A stretch of DNA of 64,000 nt, taken from the NCBI RefSeq assembly GCF_003515075.1, contig NZ_QWLV01000001.1:493175-557174 (forward strand). Direction: 5' to 3'. This DNA is from Sphingomonas gilva. Lineage in GTDB: Bacteria > Pseudomonadota > Alphaproteobacteria > Sphingomonadales > Sphingomonadaceae. The position numbers were made by a program, and so were the translations under genes. The notes below the pieces were generated by a model, which did not search any database, was not told where the DNA came from, and worked only from the letters and a program-made list of their open reading frames with translations. Positions 37,977-45,332 of this stretch are shown here, one piece after another. Position 1 is the stretch's first letter. Every line of letters starts with the position of its first letter.

Positions 37977-38887
37977 GCAGGGACGATCCGGCGACGGGAC
38001 GGACGCGGGTCGGGCTGGGATACGGCCTGGCCGCCTATCTGCTGTGGGGCTTCCTCCCGCTTTATTTCCTGCTGCTGAAAGGCGTCGATCCGGTCGAGAT
38101 CGTCGCGCAGCGCGTGCTGTGGTCGCTGGCGCTGCTGCTGCCCATCGCCGCGCTGATCGGGCGCTGTGGCGCGCTCAGGCGCGCGCTTGCCGACCGCCGG
38201 TTGCTGGCGCAGCTCGGCGCGAGCTCGGCGCTGATCGCGGCCAACTGGCTGGTCTATGTCTGGGCGGTGTTCAACGGCCACGTCCTCGCGGCGAGCCTCG
38301 GCTATTTCCTCAACCCGCTGATCAACGTCGCGCTGGGCACGATCGTGCTCAAGGAGCGGCTGACGCGCGGCCAGGCGGTGGCGGTGGGGCTCGCCGCGCT
38401 GGGCGTCGCGGTACTCGCGGTCGAGGCGAGCGATGGACTGTGGATCAGCCTGGCGCTGGCGCTGTCGTTCGGCCTCTACGGGCTGGTGCGCAAGATGGCG
38501 GCGGTCGAATCGCTCGAGGGGCTGACGATCGAGACCGCCTTGCTCGCGCCCTTCGGCCTCGCCTATCTGGCGTGGCTGTCGGCGACGGGTGGGATCGCAT
38601 TCGGCGGCGGCGTGGGGATCAGCCTGCTGCTCGTCCTCGCCGGCGCGGTGACCGCCACGCCGCTGCTGCTGTTCGCCGCGGCGGCGCGGCGGATCCGCTA
38701 TTCGACGCTCGGCCTGCTGCAATATCTCGCGCCCTCGATCCAGTTCGTGCTGGCGATCACGGTGTTCGGCGAAGCGCTGGAGCCGGCCCAGCTCGCCTGT
38801 TTCGCGCTGATCTGGACCGCGTGCGTGGTCTATGCCCTGAGCAGCCTCAGCGAGCATCGCCGGGTGCAGGCGGCGCGCCCGGCCTGA
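37973..38887 (+). CDS. rarD: RarD / EamA-family permease, proposed CTG start
   Basis: About 304 aa with ten membrane segments. The N-terminal GYGLAAYLLWGFLPLYF is the conserved first helix of RarD, followed by EIVAQRVLWSLALLLPIA and the GHVLAASLGYFLNPLINV repeat. The frame upstream of the first ATG/GTG/TTG (GTG at 38114) is open and family-like for about 47 more residues, so the true start must lie near 37973, where only a CTG (CTGAGCAGG) is available, overlapping the upstream stop codon (CTGA). A sequencing error cannot be excluded. RarD was named for chloramphenicol sensitivity; the substrate is unknown. Confidence 0.88.
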   Translation: MSRDDPATGRTRVGLGYGLAAYLLWGFLPLYFLLLKGVDPVEIVAQRVLWSLALLLPIAALIGRCGALRRALADRRLLAQLGASSALIAANWLVYVWAVFNGHVLAASLGYFLNPLINVALGTIVLKERLTRGQAVAVGLAALGVAVLAVEASDGLWISLALALSFGLYGLVRKMAAVESLEGLTIETALLAPFGLAYLAWLSATGGIAFGGGVGISLLLVLAGAVTATPLLLFAAAARRIRYSTLGLLQYLAPSIQFVLAITVFGEALEPAQLACFALIWTACVVYALSSLSEHRRVQAARPA

Positions 38888-38893
38888 CGCGAA

Positions 38894-38921
38894 AAGGCCC
38901 GGCGGTGTCCCGCCGGGCCTT
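38894..38921. terminator. Bidirectional terminator rarD / glycine-zipper gene
   Basis: Perfect 12-bp stem AAGGCCCGGCGG (38894-38905) and CCGCCGGGCCTT (38910-38921) with a TGTC loop. It lies between the convergent stops of rarD and the first glycine-zipper gene. The flanking A/T runs are short. Confidence 0.8.
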
Positions 38922-38947
38922 CCCATTCCCTGTTGCCCACCTGGGTA

Positions 38948-39496
38948 TCAGCGGCAGCTGACGTTGCCGCGATCGATCTCGCGGCCCAGCAGCGCGCCCG
39001 CGCCGCCGCCGATGATCGTGCCGATCAGGTTCGAATCGCCCTGTGCGATCAGATTGCCCAGCACGCCGCCGCCGATCGCGCCGATGATGAGACCGGTGGT
39101 CCCGTCCGAACGGCGGCAATAATAGCGGTTGTCATAGCCGCGATAGATGCGCGTGCCGCGCGTGACGCGGACCGGGCGATAATAGCGGCCGTCGCGATAG
39201 TAGCGCTCCGGATAATAGCGGTTGTAGCCGGGCTCCAGCCGGTTCCAGTCGTACCGGCGCGCCTGGCGCCAATCGCGGATCCGCTCGCGCTGGTCGCGGC
39301 GGGCGTCGCGGACGTTCCGGCGATATTCGCGGTCGGCCTGGCGGACGTCGCGGCGGTTGTCCGCGTCGCGCAAGTCCTCGCGACGTTCGCGCTGCGCCTC
39401 GCGCACATCGCGGCGATATTCCCGATCCTGCGCCACGGCCGGGACGGCGGTAACCGTCACCGCGGCGAGCATCGACCCAAGCAGCATCTTACGCAT
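38948..39496 (-). CDS. Glycine-zipper envelope protein with long basic/acidic repeat region (1 of 3)
   Basis: 182 aa. A Sec signal (MRKMLLGSMLAAVTVTAVPAVAQ) precedes about 65 residues of charged REYRRD/ADREYRR-type repeats, then a tyrosine-rich stretch. The C-terminal module is YYCRRSDGTTGLIIG-AIGGGVLGNLI-GTIIGGGAGALLGREIDRG, a glycine-zipper 2TM region with a terminal Cys-Arg. AGGAG precedes the ATG at 39496. The C-terminal module is shared with the two genes at 40107 and 40554. Envelope location is inferred; function is unknown. Confidence 0.82.
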   Translation of the reverse strand: MRKMLLGSMLAAVTVTAVPAVAQDREYRRDVREAQRERREDLRDADNRRDVRQADREYRRNVRDARRDQRERIRDWRQARRYDWNRLEPGYNRYYPERYYRDGRYYRPVRVTRGTRIYRGYDNRYYCRRSDGTTGLIIGAIGGGVLGNLIAQGDSNLIGTIIGGGAGALLGREIDRGNVSCR

Positions 39497-39590
39497 CACA
39501 CACACTCCTTGCTTACTCTCCCTTCAAAACGAACGGGCGCAAAGCGGGGTTGCGTGAACCGAAAACTACCTTCCGTTCACGCCGCCGCCA

Positions 39591-40016
39591 TCAATCGAGC
39601 CGGTGCTCGAGCGTGATCTCTGCCTTGAGCAGCTTGGAGACGGGGCAATTGGCCTTGGCGTCCTGCGCGATCCTGGCGAAATCCTCGGCCCCGATGCCGG
39701 GCACCGTCGCGGTCAGCGACAGATCGGACCGGGTGATGGTGAAGCCGTCGCCGTCCTTCTCCAGCGTCACCGCGGCGCGGGTCGTGAGCGTGCCCTCGCC
39801 ATAGCCCGCGCGGGCGAGCGCGAAGCTCAGCGCCATGGTGAAGCAGCCGGCATGCGCGGCGGCGACCAGTTCCTCGGGATTGGTGCCGGGTTCGTCCTCG
39901 AAACGGGTGTTGAAGCCGTAGGGCTGATCGGTGAGCACGCCCGACTGGGTCGAGATCCGGCCCTTGCCGTCCTTGCCCAGGCCTTCGTAGCGCGCGGTTG
40001 CGGTGCGGGTGGTCAT
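39591..40016 (-). CDS. OsmC-family peroxidase
   Basis: 141 aa. The reactive cysteines are in [13 protein letters not shown] and ANCPVSKLL, the pattern of OsmC/Ohr thiol peroxidases. It detoxifies organic hydroperoxides using lipoyl or thiol reductants. [21 protein letters not shown] is the OsmC-type loop with conserved Glu. It sits between two glycine-zipper genes and may be transcribed separately because a terminator lies upstream at 40046. Confidence 0.94.
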   Translation of the reverse strand: MTTRTATARYEGLGKDGKGRISTQSGVLTDQPYGFNTRFEDEPGTNPEELVAAAHAGCFTMALSFALARAGYGEGTLTTRAAVTLEKDGDGFTITRSDLSLTATVPGIGAEDFARIAQDAKANCPVSKLLKAEITLEHRLD

Positions 40017-40045
40017 TGCGGGTCTCCTTTGGCGGGATGAAACGA

Positions 40046-40081
40046 AAGCGGGCGGGCGATCCGTGGATCACCCGCCCGCTT
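40046..40081 (-). terminator. Intrinsic terminator downstream of glycine-zipper gene 2
   Basis: Perfect 11-bp stem AAGCGGGCGGG (40046-40056) and CCCGCCCGCTT (40071-40081) with a further GATCC/GGATC pairing inside. On the minus strand it is followed by TTTCGTTTC. It separates the 40107 gene from the OsmC gene. Confidence 0.8.
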
Positions 40082-40106
40082 CCTTACGCGATACTGAAGA
40101 CAGTTC

Positions 40107-40427
40107 TTAGCGGCAGCGCTTGGGCTTGCTGACCTCGCGGTCGACCTCGCGGCCCAGCAGCGCGCCGGCGGCGGCGCCGCCCAGCGTGCCGAGCGTGCGG
40201 TCGCCACGCGTGTCGATCGTGCGGCCGATCAGCGCGCCGGCCACACCGCCGACGATCAGGCCGGTGGTGCCGTCCGACTTGCGGCAATACATCCGCCCGT
40301 CACGGCCGCGCCACTCCTTGTACTTGTAGCGCTTCTTCTGGACGGCCTGGGCCTCGCTGGCCGGAAGGACCATCGAAGCCGGAACCACCAGCGAAGCGGC
40401 GCCGATCGCCAGCATCAAACTACGCAT
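40107..40427 (-). CDS. Glycine-zipper envelope protein (2 of 3)
   Basis: 106 aa. A signal-like N terminus (MRSLMLAIGAASLVVPASMV to about residue 28) is followed by KKRYKYKEWRGRDGRMYCRKSDGTTGLIVGGVAGALIG and GTLGGAAAGALLGREVDRE. The MYCRKSDGTTGLIVGG core and GALLGRE-D ending match the genes at 38948 and 40554. It lacks the charged repeat of the first copy. The in-frame start at 40472 was rejected because residues before MRSL are not signal-like. Confidence 0.82.
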   Translation of the reverse strand: MRSLMLAIGAASLVVPASMVLPASEAQAVQKKRYKYKEWRGRDGRMYCRKSDGTTGLIVGGVAGALIGRTIDTRGDRTLGTLGGAAAGALLGREVDREVSKPKRCR

Positions 40428-40553
40428 GACACAAACTCCCTTGCTTTGATCTATATCAACCGTCCCACTCAACGACGGGCAGTAGCTGCGGTTGCATGAA
40501 CCCAGAACTACAGGCCGTTCATGAAAGCGAACCGGCGGATCGGCGGCCCTTTT

Positions 40554-40946
40554 TTACTGGCAGCGCGCGTCGTTGCGGTCGATCTCGCGGCCGGCAAGCG
40601 CGCCCGCGCCCGCGCCGAGGATCGTGCCGAGCAGCTTGGATCCGCCCGGGGCGATGATGTTGCCCAGGACGCCGCCGGCGATTCCGCCGACCACCAGGCC
40701 GGTCGATCCGTCGTCGCGGCGGCAATAATAACGACCGTCGCGGCCGCGATAGATCATGTCGTCGTCGCGCAGCGGACGTGCGCGATAGTCGCCTTGGCGA
40801 TAGGTGCGCTCGGCATAGCCTTCCTGGCCGAAATAGCCGTCGCCGCCATAGCCGTAGCCGTCATCGCCATACATGCTGGCGCACGCGCTCAGGGGAATTG
40901 CGGCGGCAAGCGCCAGCACGGATACGGGAATACGCATGGAAAACAT
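40554..40946 (-). CDS. Glycine-zipper lipoprotein (3 of 3)
   Basis: 130 aa from ATG 40946, or 127 from the in-frame ATG 40937. RIPVSVLALAAAIPLSAC is a lipoprotein signal. A Gly/Tyr-rich linker (GYGYGGDGYFGQEGY) precedes RYYCRRDDGSTGLVVGGIAGG and GAGAGALAGREIDRNDARC. The C-terminal glycine zipper is homologous to those of the two neighbouring genes. Terminal cysteines in all three could form disulfides. Confidence 0.82.
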   Translation of the reverse strand: MFSMRIPVSVLALAAAIPLSACASMYGDDGYGYGGDGYFGQEGYAERTYRQGDYRARPLRDDDMIYRGRDGRYYCRRDDGSTGLVVGGIAGGVLGNIIAPGGSKLLGTILGAGAGALAGREIDRNDARCQ

Positions 40947-41022
40947 CCTTCCTCACCGGTGATGAAGGCTGAACCCGCGGGCCGACGATTCGTTGCATGA
41001 ACGACACGACCCCATCGCGGAG

Positions 41023-41049
41023 CTGTCCACGATATCCACATTATCCACA
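41023..41049 (+). promoter_or_regulatory. Three tandem DnaA-box-like 9-mers
   Basis: The contiguous 9-mers are CTGTCCACG (41023-41031), ATATCCACA (41032-41040) and TTATCCACA (41041-41049). The last is identical to the bacterial DnaA-box consensus, the middle one differs at one position and the first at three. Single DnaA boxes occur by chance; three back to back do so rarely. No replication gene or parAB/hemE context is present. Confidence 0.5.
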
Positions 41050-41104
41050 GGCGCGAAGGTGCATTTCGCGCTTGGTGCGACTCGGCATTGATGACAGCAT
41101 GACG

Positions 41105-41571
41105 ACATCGGCCGGACGATAGGAGCCCCGTAAAACGGGTTCCAAATCAAAAGGTTGATGGCCGGATCGGCCCGCCTGGTGCATCGCTTGCGATGAAACC
41201 GGCAGGTTGAAAAGGTCGGATCGACGACGATCCTGCAACCGATGAGGAGATGGCGCGAGCCGGACCCGATCGGTGGGCGGATCGAGAGCGATCCAGGCGC
41301 CGGACGATGCCGCTTGCGGCGCGAAAGGCGCCAGCAGCACGAATGGATCATGCTTCGGCATGAACCGGACGTCTGCGCCGACTTCGGCAGGATCGCTCGT
41401 CGATCCTGCCGGACGAGGCACGCATCGCCGGTCTCCGCCCTTCGGGACGCAGATGGGCATGCACGCCGCTGGAGCGCGGCGATGGACCTGACCAGCGAGG
41501 ACTTCGGTCTTCAAGGCGGGAAAGCGTCGATGCTCGGCGCGAGTGGGGGCCGGTCTCAGGACCGGCCCCCA
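41105..41571 (+). ncRNA. Candidate structured noncoding RNA with intrinsic terminator
   Basis: Perfect hairpins seen in order: CATCG/CGATG with CTTG loop (41182-41195), GGATCG/CGATCC with ACGA loop (41218-41233), GGATCG/CGATCC with AGAG loop (41279-41294), GGCGC/GCGCC (41318-41332), TCATGC/GCATGA with TTCG loop (41348-41363), a 10-bp GGCAGGATCG/CGATCCTGCC stem (41386-41410) and CGCCGC/GCGGCG (41464-41481). The stretch ends in a 12-bp terminator stem. Several units share a CCGGAC core. It shows none of the hallmarks of RNase P, tmRNA, SRP or 6S RNA that were looked for. The 5' end is not defined, and the strand is inferred from the terminator. Confidence 0.4.
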
Positions 41572-41573
41572 TT
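41544..41573 (+). terminator. Intrinsic terminator of the candidate RNA
   Basis: Perfect 12-bp stem TGGGGGCCGGTC (41544-41555) and GACCGGCCCCCA (41560-41571) with a TCAG loop, followed by a short TTT. It lies 23 bp before the EVE-domain gene, so it either ends the upstream transcript or attenuates that gene. Confidence 0.75.
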
Positions 41574-41607
41574 TCGTTGGCGCGGCGATTTCGCTATGGC
41601 TGACGGC

Positions 41608-42006
41608 ATGGCGCACTGGATCCTCAAATCCGAACCCGAAAGCTATTCGTGGGACGATCTCGTCAAGGAAGGCGAGACCGAGTGGACCGGCGTGCGCAAC
41701 CATGCCGCCGCGGCGCATCTGCGCGCGATGAAGGTGGGCGATACCGGCTATTTCTATCACAGCGGCGCCGAGCGCGCGGCGGTGGGGCGGGTGAGGATCA
41801 CGCGGGCCGCGCAAAAGGACGGCGATGAGGGCAACTGGGTGTCGGTGGCGGTGAAGCCGGCCGGCGCACTCAAGCAGCCGGTGACGCTCGCCGCGATCAA
41901 GGCCGAGCCCAAGCTGGCCGAAATGGCGCTGGTGCGCCAGTCGCGGCTGTCGGTATCGCCGGTCAGCGACGCCGAATGGACGCTGTTGGAGAAGATGGCG
42001 GGCTAG
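41608..42006 (+). CDS. EVE-domain protein (PUA-like, modified-nucleobase reader)
   Basis: 132 aa. MAHWILKSEPESYSWDDL, WTGVRNHAAAAHLRAMKVGD and GYFYHSGAERAAVGRVRI are the conserved EVE/PUA-like blocks. EVE domains bind modified bases such as methylcytosine in DNA or RNA (thymocyte nuclear protein 1 family). The ATG at 41608 matches the family start; an in-frame ATG at 41596 adds four residues. It lies just downstream of the hairpin-rich region. Confidence 0.93.
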   Translation: MAHWILKSEPESYSWDDLVKEGETEWTGVRNHAAAAHLRAMKVGDTGYFYHSGAERAAVGRVRITRAAQKDGDEGNWVSVAVKPAGALKQPVTLAAIKAEPKLAEMALVRQSRLSVSPVSDAEWTLLEKMAG

Positions 42007-42024
42007 AACGGATCGACATTCGGA

Positions 42025-42298
42025 AGATTGGTTCAAGCGAAGGCGCGAAGAAGAAGATTAGTTCACGCGATGGCGCGGAGGCGCGAAGAAGAAGTAAGAA
42101 GGTTGGTTCGCGCAGAGACGCGGAGACGCAGAGATGCCGAACCCAGCGCGAAGCGCATCTCACTTCGCTACGTGCGGCAAGCGGAACCTTGCGGAAAGAT
42201 GAGAGCCGCTGACGCGGCAGAACCACCTCTCTGCGCCTCCGCGTCTCTGCGCGAACCCCTTCTTCTTTCTTCGCGCCTTCGCGTGAACCCAAATCCTG
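42025..42298. repeat. Long nested inverted repeat (family G, copy 2)
   Basis: A nested dyad. The outer TTCACGCGA-GGCGCGAAG arms on the left pair with CTTCGCGCCTTCGCGTGAA at 42272-42290. The inner arms GGTTCGCGCAGAGACGCGGA at 42105 onward pair with the run ending TCTCTGCGCGAACC at 42257. About 90 bp separate the inner arms. It fills the 315-bp gap between the EVE gene and the esterase gene and lies at the end of the alpha-glucan operon. No gene was seen in it. Confidence 0.75.
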
Positions 42299-42321
42299 TG
42301 AGGCGGCAATGTCGATCCGGC

Positions 42322-43275
42322 CTAGTCGCCTTTGGCCAGCAGCCAGGTCAGCACCTCGTCCATCCGCGCCGCCCAGCTATTCTCTTCATGCGCGGTGCCG
42401 GGATAGACTTTCGTCTTCATATCGCGGCCTTCGCGCCAGCCGAGTTCAGCGAGTTGGGCGTCTATGCGCTTCTGGTACGGCCCGTAGGCGGCGTCGAGGG
42501 TCTGGTCGCCATGATCGAACCAGATGCGGCGGCCCCGCGGCTCCGCCAGCTCGCGCGCGACGAAGCGCCGCCACAGCGCGGCGACCTCCGCGTCGAGCGG
42601 CCCGACCTTCGCCGGGTCGCCGAGCGGCCAATGGGTCGATACGCAGCCGGCATTGCCGAACACGTTCGGGTGGCGCGCGATGGCGTAGAGCGAGATCAGC
42701 CCGCCCATGCTCGATCCCATGATGCTGGTGCGGCGCGGATCCGGCCGGGTGCGATAATCGCGGTCGATCGCCGGCTTCAGTTCCTCGACGAGGAAGCGCA
42801 GATAGGCGTCGGAAATGACCGGGCCGCCGGCCAGCCGGTCGAATTCGGCGCGCAGCGGCGGCGGGGCGTCCTCATAGAGCGCCTGCGGGAAATAGGTGCG
42901 ATATCGGTCCTTGCCGGTGTTCCACACGCCGACGATGATGACTGGGTCGATCGCGCGCTTCGCGGTCAGCCGCGTGACGGCCTTGTCCACCGCCCAGACC
43001 TTGCCGAAGCCGGACCGGGTGGGATCGAACAGGTTCTGGCCGTCATGCATGTAGAGGACGCCGTACCGGCCCCTGCCCGCGTCATAGCCCGGCGGCAGCC
43101 AGATGGTGATCCGCTGCGCGCCGATGTGGCGCGAGGGAAATGCGGCGGTCTCGATCAGGCGGCCATCGCCGCTGACGGGAGCCGCGAGGCCGGAAATGCG
43201 CGGCGCGCAGCCGACGAGCGCGCCGCCGGCGAGGCCCGCGATCAGCGTCCGCCGGTCGATCGTCGCCGGCTTCAC
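42322..43275 (-). CDS. Alpha/beta hydrolase, putative esterase (esterase D / enterochelin esterase-like)
   Basis: 317 aa, GTG start overlapping the stop of the GH97 gene (GTGA). A Tat-like N terminus (DRRTLIAGLAGGALVGC) also fits a lipoprotein signal, so it is exported. The nucleophile elbow is GSSMGGLIS, preceded by DPRRTSIM; the C-terminal His is in YPGTAHEENSW. Similar esterases accompany sugar TonB-receptor loci and may remove acyl groups from carbohydrates. It is the last gene of the operon. Confidence 0.92.
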   Translation of the reverse strand: MKPATIDRRTLIAGLAGGALVGCAPRISGLAAPVSGDGRLIETAAFPSRHIGAQRITIWLPPGYDAGRGRYGVLYMHDGQNLFDPTRSGFGKVWAVDKAVTRLTAKRAIDPVIIVGVWNTGKDRYRTYFPQALYEDAPPPLRAEFDRLAGGPVISDAYLRFLVEELKPAIDRDYRTRPDPRRTSIMGSSMGGLISLYAIARHPNVFGNAGCVSTHWPLGDPAKVGPLDAEVAALWRRFVARELAEPRGRRIWFDHGDQTLDAAYGPYQKRIDAQLAELGWREGRDMKTKVYPGTAHEENSWAARMDEVLTWLLAKGD

Positions 43276-45323
43276 TTGCCGCTCGCGACGAAGCGCACCG
43301 CCTGGCCGCCGCCGGGGGCGAGCGCGAGCGTCATGCTGTCGCCTTTCCTGACCTGGCGCTTCTCGATGACGATCGAATGGCGCTTGTCGGTGCGATAGTC
43401 GGCGTCGGGCCCGTCGCGGTAGATCTCGGCTGTGTAGGTCTTGCCGGGCGACAGGAAGTCGAGCTTCACCGTGGTCGTCCGCGCTATCTCGTCGCCGACG
43501 CTGCCCAGATACCAGTCCTCGCTGTGGCGATCCTTGCGGACTATGGTGGCGTAATCGCCGACCTCGCCGTTCAGCACGCGGGTGTCGGCCCAGTCGGCGG
43601 GCACGTCGCGGATGAATTTGAACGGGCCGGGATATCTGGCGTAGTTCTCCGGCGTGTCGGCCGCCATCTGCACCGGCGAATAGAGCACGACGTAGAGCGC
43701 GAGCTGCTTGGCGATGGTCGAATTGATCGGGCGTCCTTCGGAACCGGTCAGGCTCAGCACGCCGGGGGTGTAGTCCATCGGGCCGGAGAGCATCCGGGTG
43801 AACACGAGGTTGGCGACATGCTCGGGCGGGTTGCCGCCGGGCCAGGCGTTGTATTCCATGCCCCGCGCGCCCTCTCGGCTCATCCAGTTGGGATAGGTGC
43901 GCCTGAGGCCGGTGTCCTTGATCGGCTCGTGCGTGTCGATCGACAGCTTGTACTTCGCCGCCGCCTTGATGACGCGGAGGTGGTGGTTGGACATCCACTG
44001 GCCCTCATGCCATTCGCGCAGGCGCGTGCCGTCGGGGTCGACGCGCTCGATCTGCCCGGCGTCGGTGACATAGCCGGTCTTGATGATCTTCTGGCCATGG
44101 TCGCGGCTGAAGGCGAAGGCGCGGTCGAACTGGCTCTCGTAATGGCTGGCGGAGCCGCCGGTCTCGTGATGGCCGACCAGGCTGACGCCCTTGGACCTGG
44201 CATAGGCGGCGAGGCCGGAGGCATCGAAATCCTCGGTCGGCCGGGCGAAGTCCATCGCGTTGCCGTTGCCGAACCAGTTGCCGTCCCAGCCGATATTCCA
44301 GCCTTCGACCAGCACATGCGGGATGCCGTTGGCCGCGGCGAAGTCGATGTAGCGGCGGACATTCCCGGTCGTCGCGCCGTGCTTCGGCCCGCGCGCCCAG
44401 CTCCATTCGCCCTTGATCATGTTCCACCACACGCCGACGAACTTGCCGGGCTTGACCCAGCTGACGTCGCCCAGCTTGTTGGGCTCGTTCAGGTTGAGCA
44501 TGATGTGGCTCATATAGAGCCCCGGCGCGTCGTCGCTTATGATCAGCGTGCGCCACGGCGTGCTGAACGGCAGGTCGCGCGTCACCTTCGGCCGGCCCGC
44601 GCCGGGCGTGAGCACCGCTTTCAGCGTGTTGCCCTGGACCTTGGCGACGTTCATCGCCGAATAGTCGACCAGCGCCGCCTCGTGCAGCGCGACGTGCGTG
44701 CCGCTCGCCAGCTTCATCGTGATCGGCGTCTGGGCGGTGCCGACCTCGGAAAGCGGGGTCTCCTGGAACAGATATTCCTCGCGGTTCCACTCGAACGCGG
44801 TGTTCCACCAGGCGGTCGCCGGTTCGGCGAAGGCGAACTGGGTCAGCTCCTCGGCGATGTTGGCGGTGGTGAGGTTGGGCTGCTTGGGGAATGTGTAGCG
44901 GAAGCCGACGCCGTCATCGAAGATGCGGAAGGTGACCAGCATCTCGCGCTTGAGGTCCGTCTTCTCGCGGAAGCGGACGGTCATCTCCTTATGATTGTCG
45001 CGAATGGTGCGCCATTCGCCATAGGGCTGGTTCCACGTCGTATCGCTTTCGGCCGTATCGGTATCGACGATCGCCAGGTTGCGCTCCATCTTGGGCGCGT
45101 CGGTGAACAGGAAGCCCAGGCGGCTGTCGGTGATGACGGGCTTGCCGCCGCGCGCGACGGCATAGCTCGGGCGGCCTTCGTTATCGACCGTGACGCTGAC
45201 CGTGATGCGGCCGTCGGGCGAGGAGGCGCTGGCGACGACCGGTTGATCCGCCGATTGCCCGAGCGCCGGCGCGAGGAGGAGCGGCGCGGCCAGCGACAGC
45301 GCGAGTGGGGCCAGCAATTTCAT
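43272..45323 (-). CDS. Glycoside hydrolase family 97 alpha-glucosidase (SusB-like)
   Basis: 683 aa with a Sec signal peptide (residues 1-23, ending PALGQ). The GH97 domains are an N-terminal super-sandwich, a central TIM barrel and a small C-terminal domain. Barrel motifs LVEGWNIGWDG, LVGHHETGGS, IDTHEPIKDTG and GMEYNAW keep the Glu residues that define the inverting, alpha-glucosidase-type GH97 enzymes; retaining galactosidase-type members have Asp in place of one. It would release glucose from maltooligosaccharides in the periplasm. It starts 9 bp after the GH13 gene upstream. Confidence 0.94.
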   Translation of the reverse strand: MKLLAPLALSLAAPLLLAPALGQSADQPVVASASSPDGRITVSVTVDNEGRPSYAVARGGKPVITDSRLGFLFTDAPKMERNLAIVDTDTAESDTTWNQPYGEWRTIRDNHKEMTVRFREKTDLKREMLVTFRIFDDGVGFRYTFPKQPNLTTANIAEELTQFAFAEPATAWWNTAFEWNREEYLFQETPLSEVGTAQTPITMKLASGTHVALHEAALVDYSAMNVAKVQGNTLKAVLTPGAGRPKVTRDLPFSTPWRTLIISDDAPGLYMSHIMLNLNEPNKLGDVSWVKPGKFVGVWWNMIKGEWSWARGPKHGATTGNVRRYIDFAAANGIPHVLVEGWNIGWDGNWFGNGNAMDFARPTEDFDASGLAAYARSKGVSLVGHHETGGSASHYESQFDRAFAFSRDHGQKIIKTGYVTDAGQIERVDPDGTRLREWHEGQWMSNHHLRVIKAAAKYKLSIDTHEPIKDTGLRRTYPNWMSREGARGMEYNAWPGGNPPEHVANLVFTRMLSGPMDYTPGVLSLTGSEGRPINSTIAKQLALYVVLYSPVQMAADTPENYARYPGPFKFIRDVPADWADTRVLNGEVGDYATIVRKDRHSEDWYLGSVGDEIARTTTVKLDFLSPGKTYTAEIYRDGPDADYRTDKRHSIVIEKRQVRKGDSMTLALAPGGGQAVRFVASGK

Positions 45324-45332
45324 GACGTCTCC

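Larger units (their letters stand above)
40947..41595. other. Gene-free 0.65-kb region with DnaA-box-like cluster and many hairpins
   Basis: No open reading frame in this stretch has codon or family support. It holds three tandem DnaA-box-like 9-mers at 41023-41049, then from about 41105 to 41571 a run of perfect hairpins and an intrinsic terminator (see separate entries). Promoter elements could not be identified. Confidence 0.6.

Noticed and set aside
41023..41049. Calling the DnaA-box cluster an origin of replication
   Set aside because: There is no AT-rich unwinding region nearby, no typical origin neighbours, and GC skew cannot be assessed here.
41105..41571. Assignment of the hairpin region as RNase P RNA, tmRNA, SRP RNA or 6S RNA
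   Set aside because: The conserved GAGGAAAGTCC of RNase P, a tmRNA tag reading frame or tRNA-like end, and the SRP GGAA/GCAG loop core were not found on either strand.
42322..43998. 558-aa form of the esterase
   Set aside because: The N-terminal 240 codons are a shadow of the GH97 gene. The GTG at 43275 overlapping the GH97 stop is the natural start.
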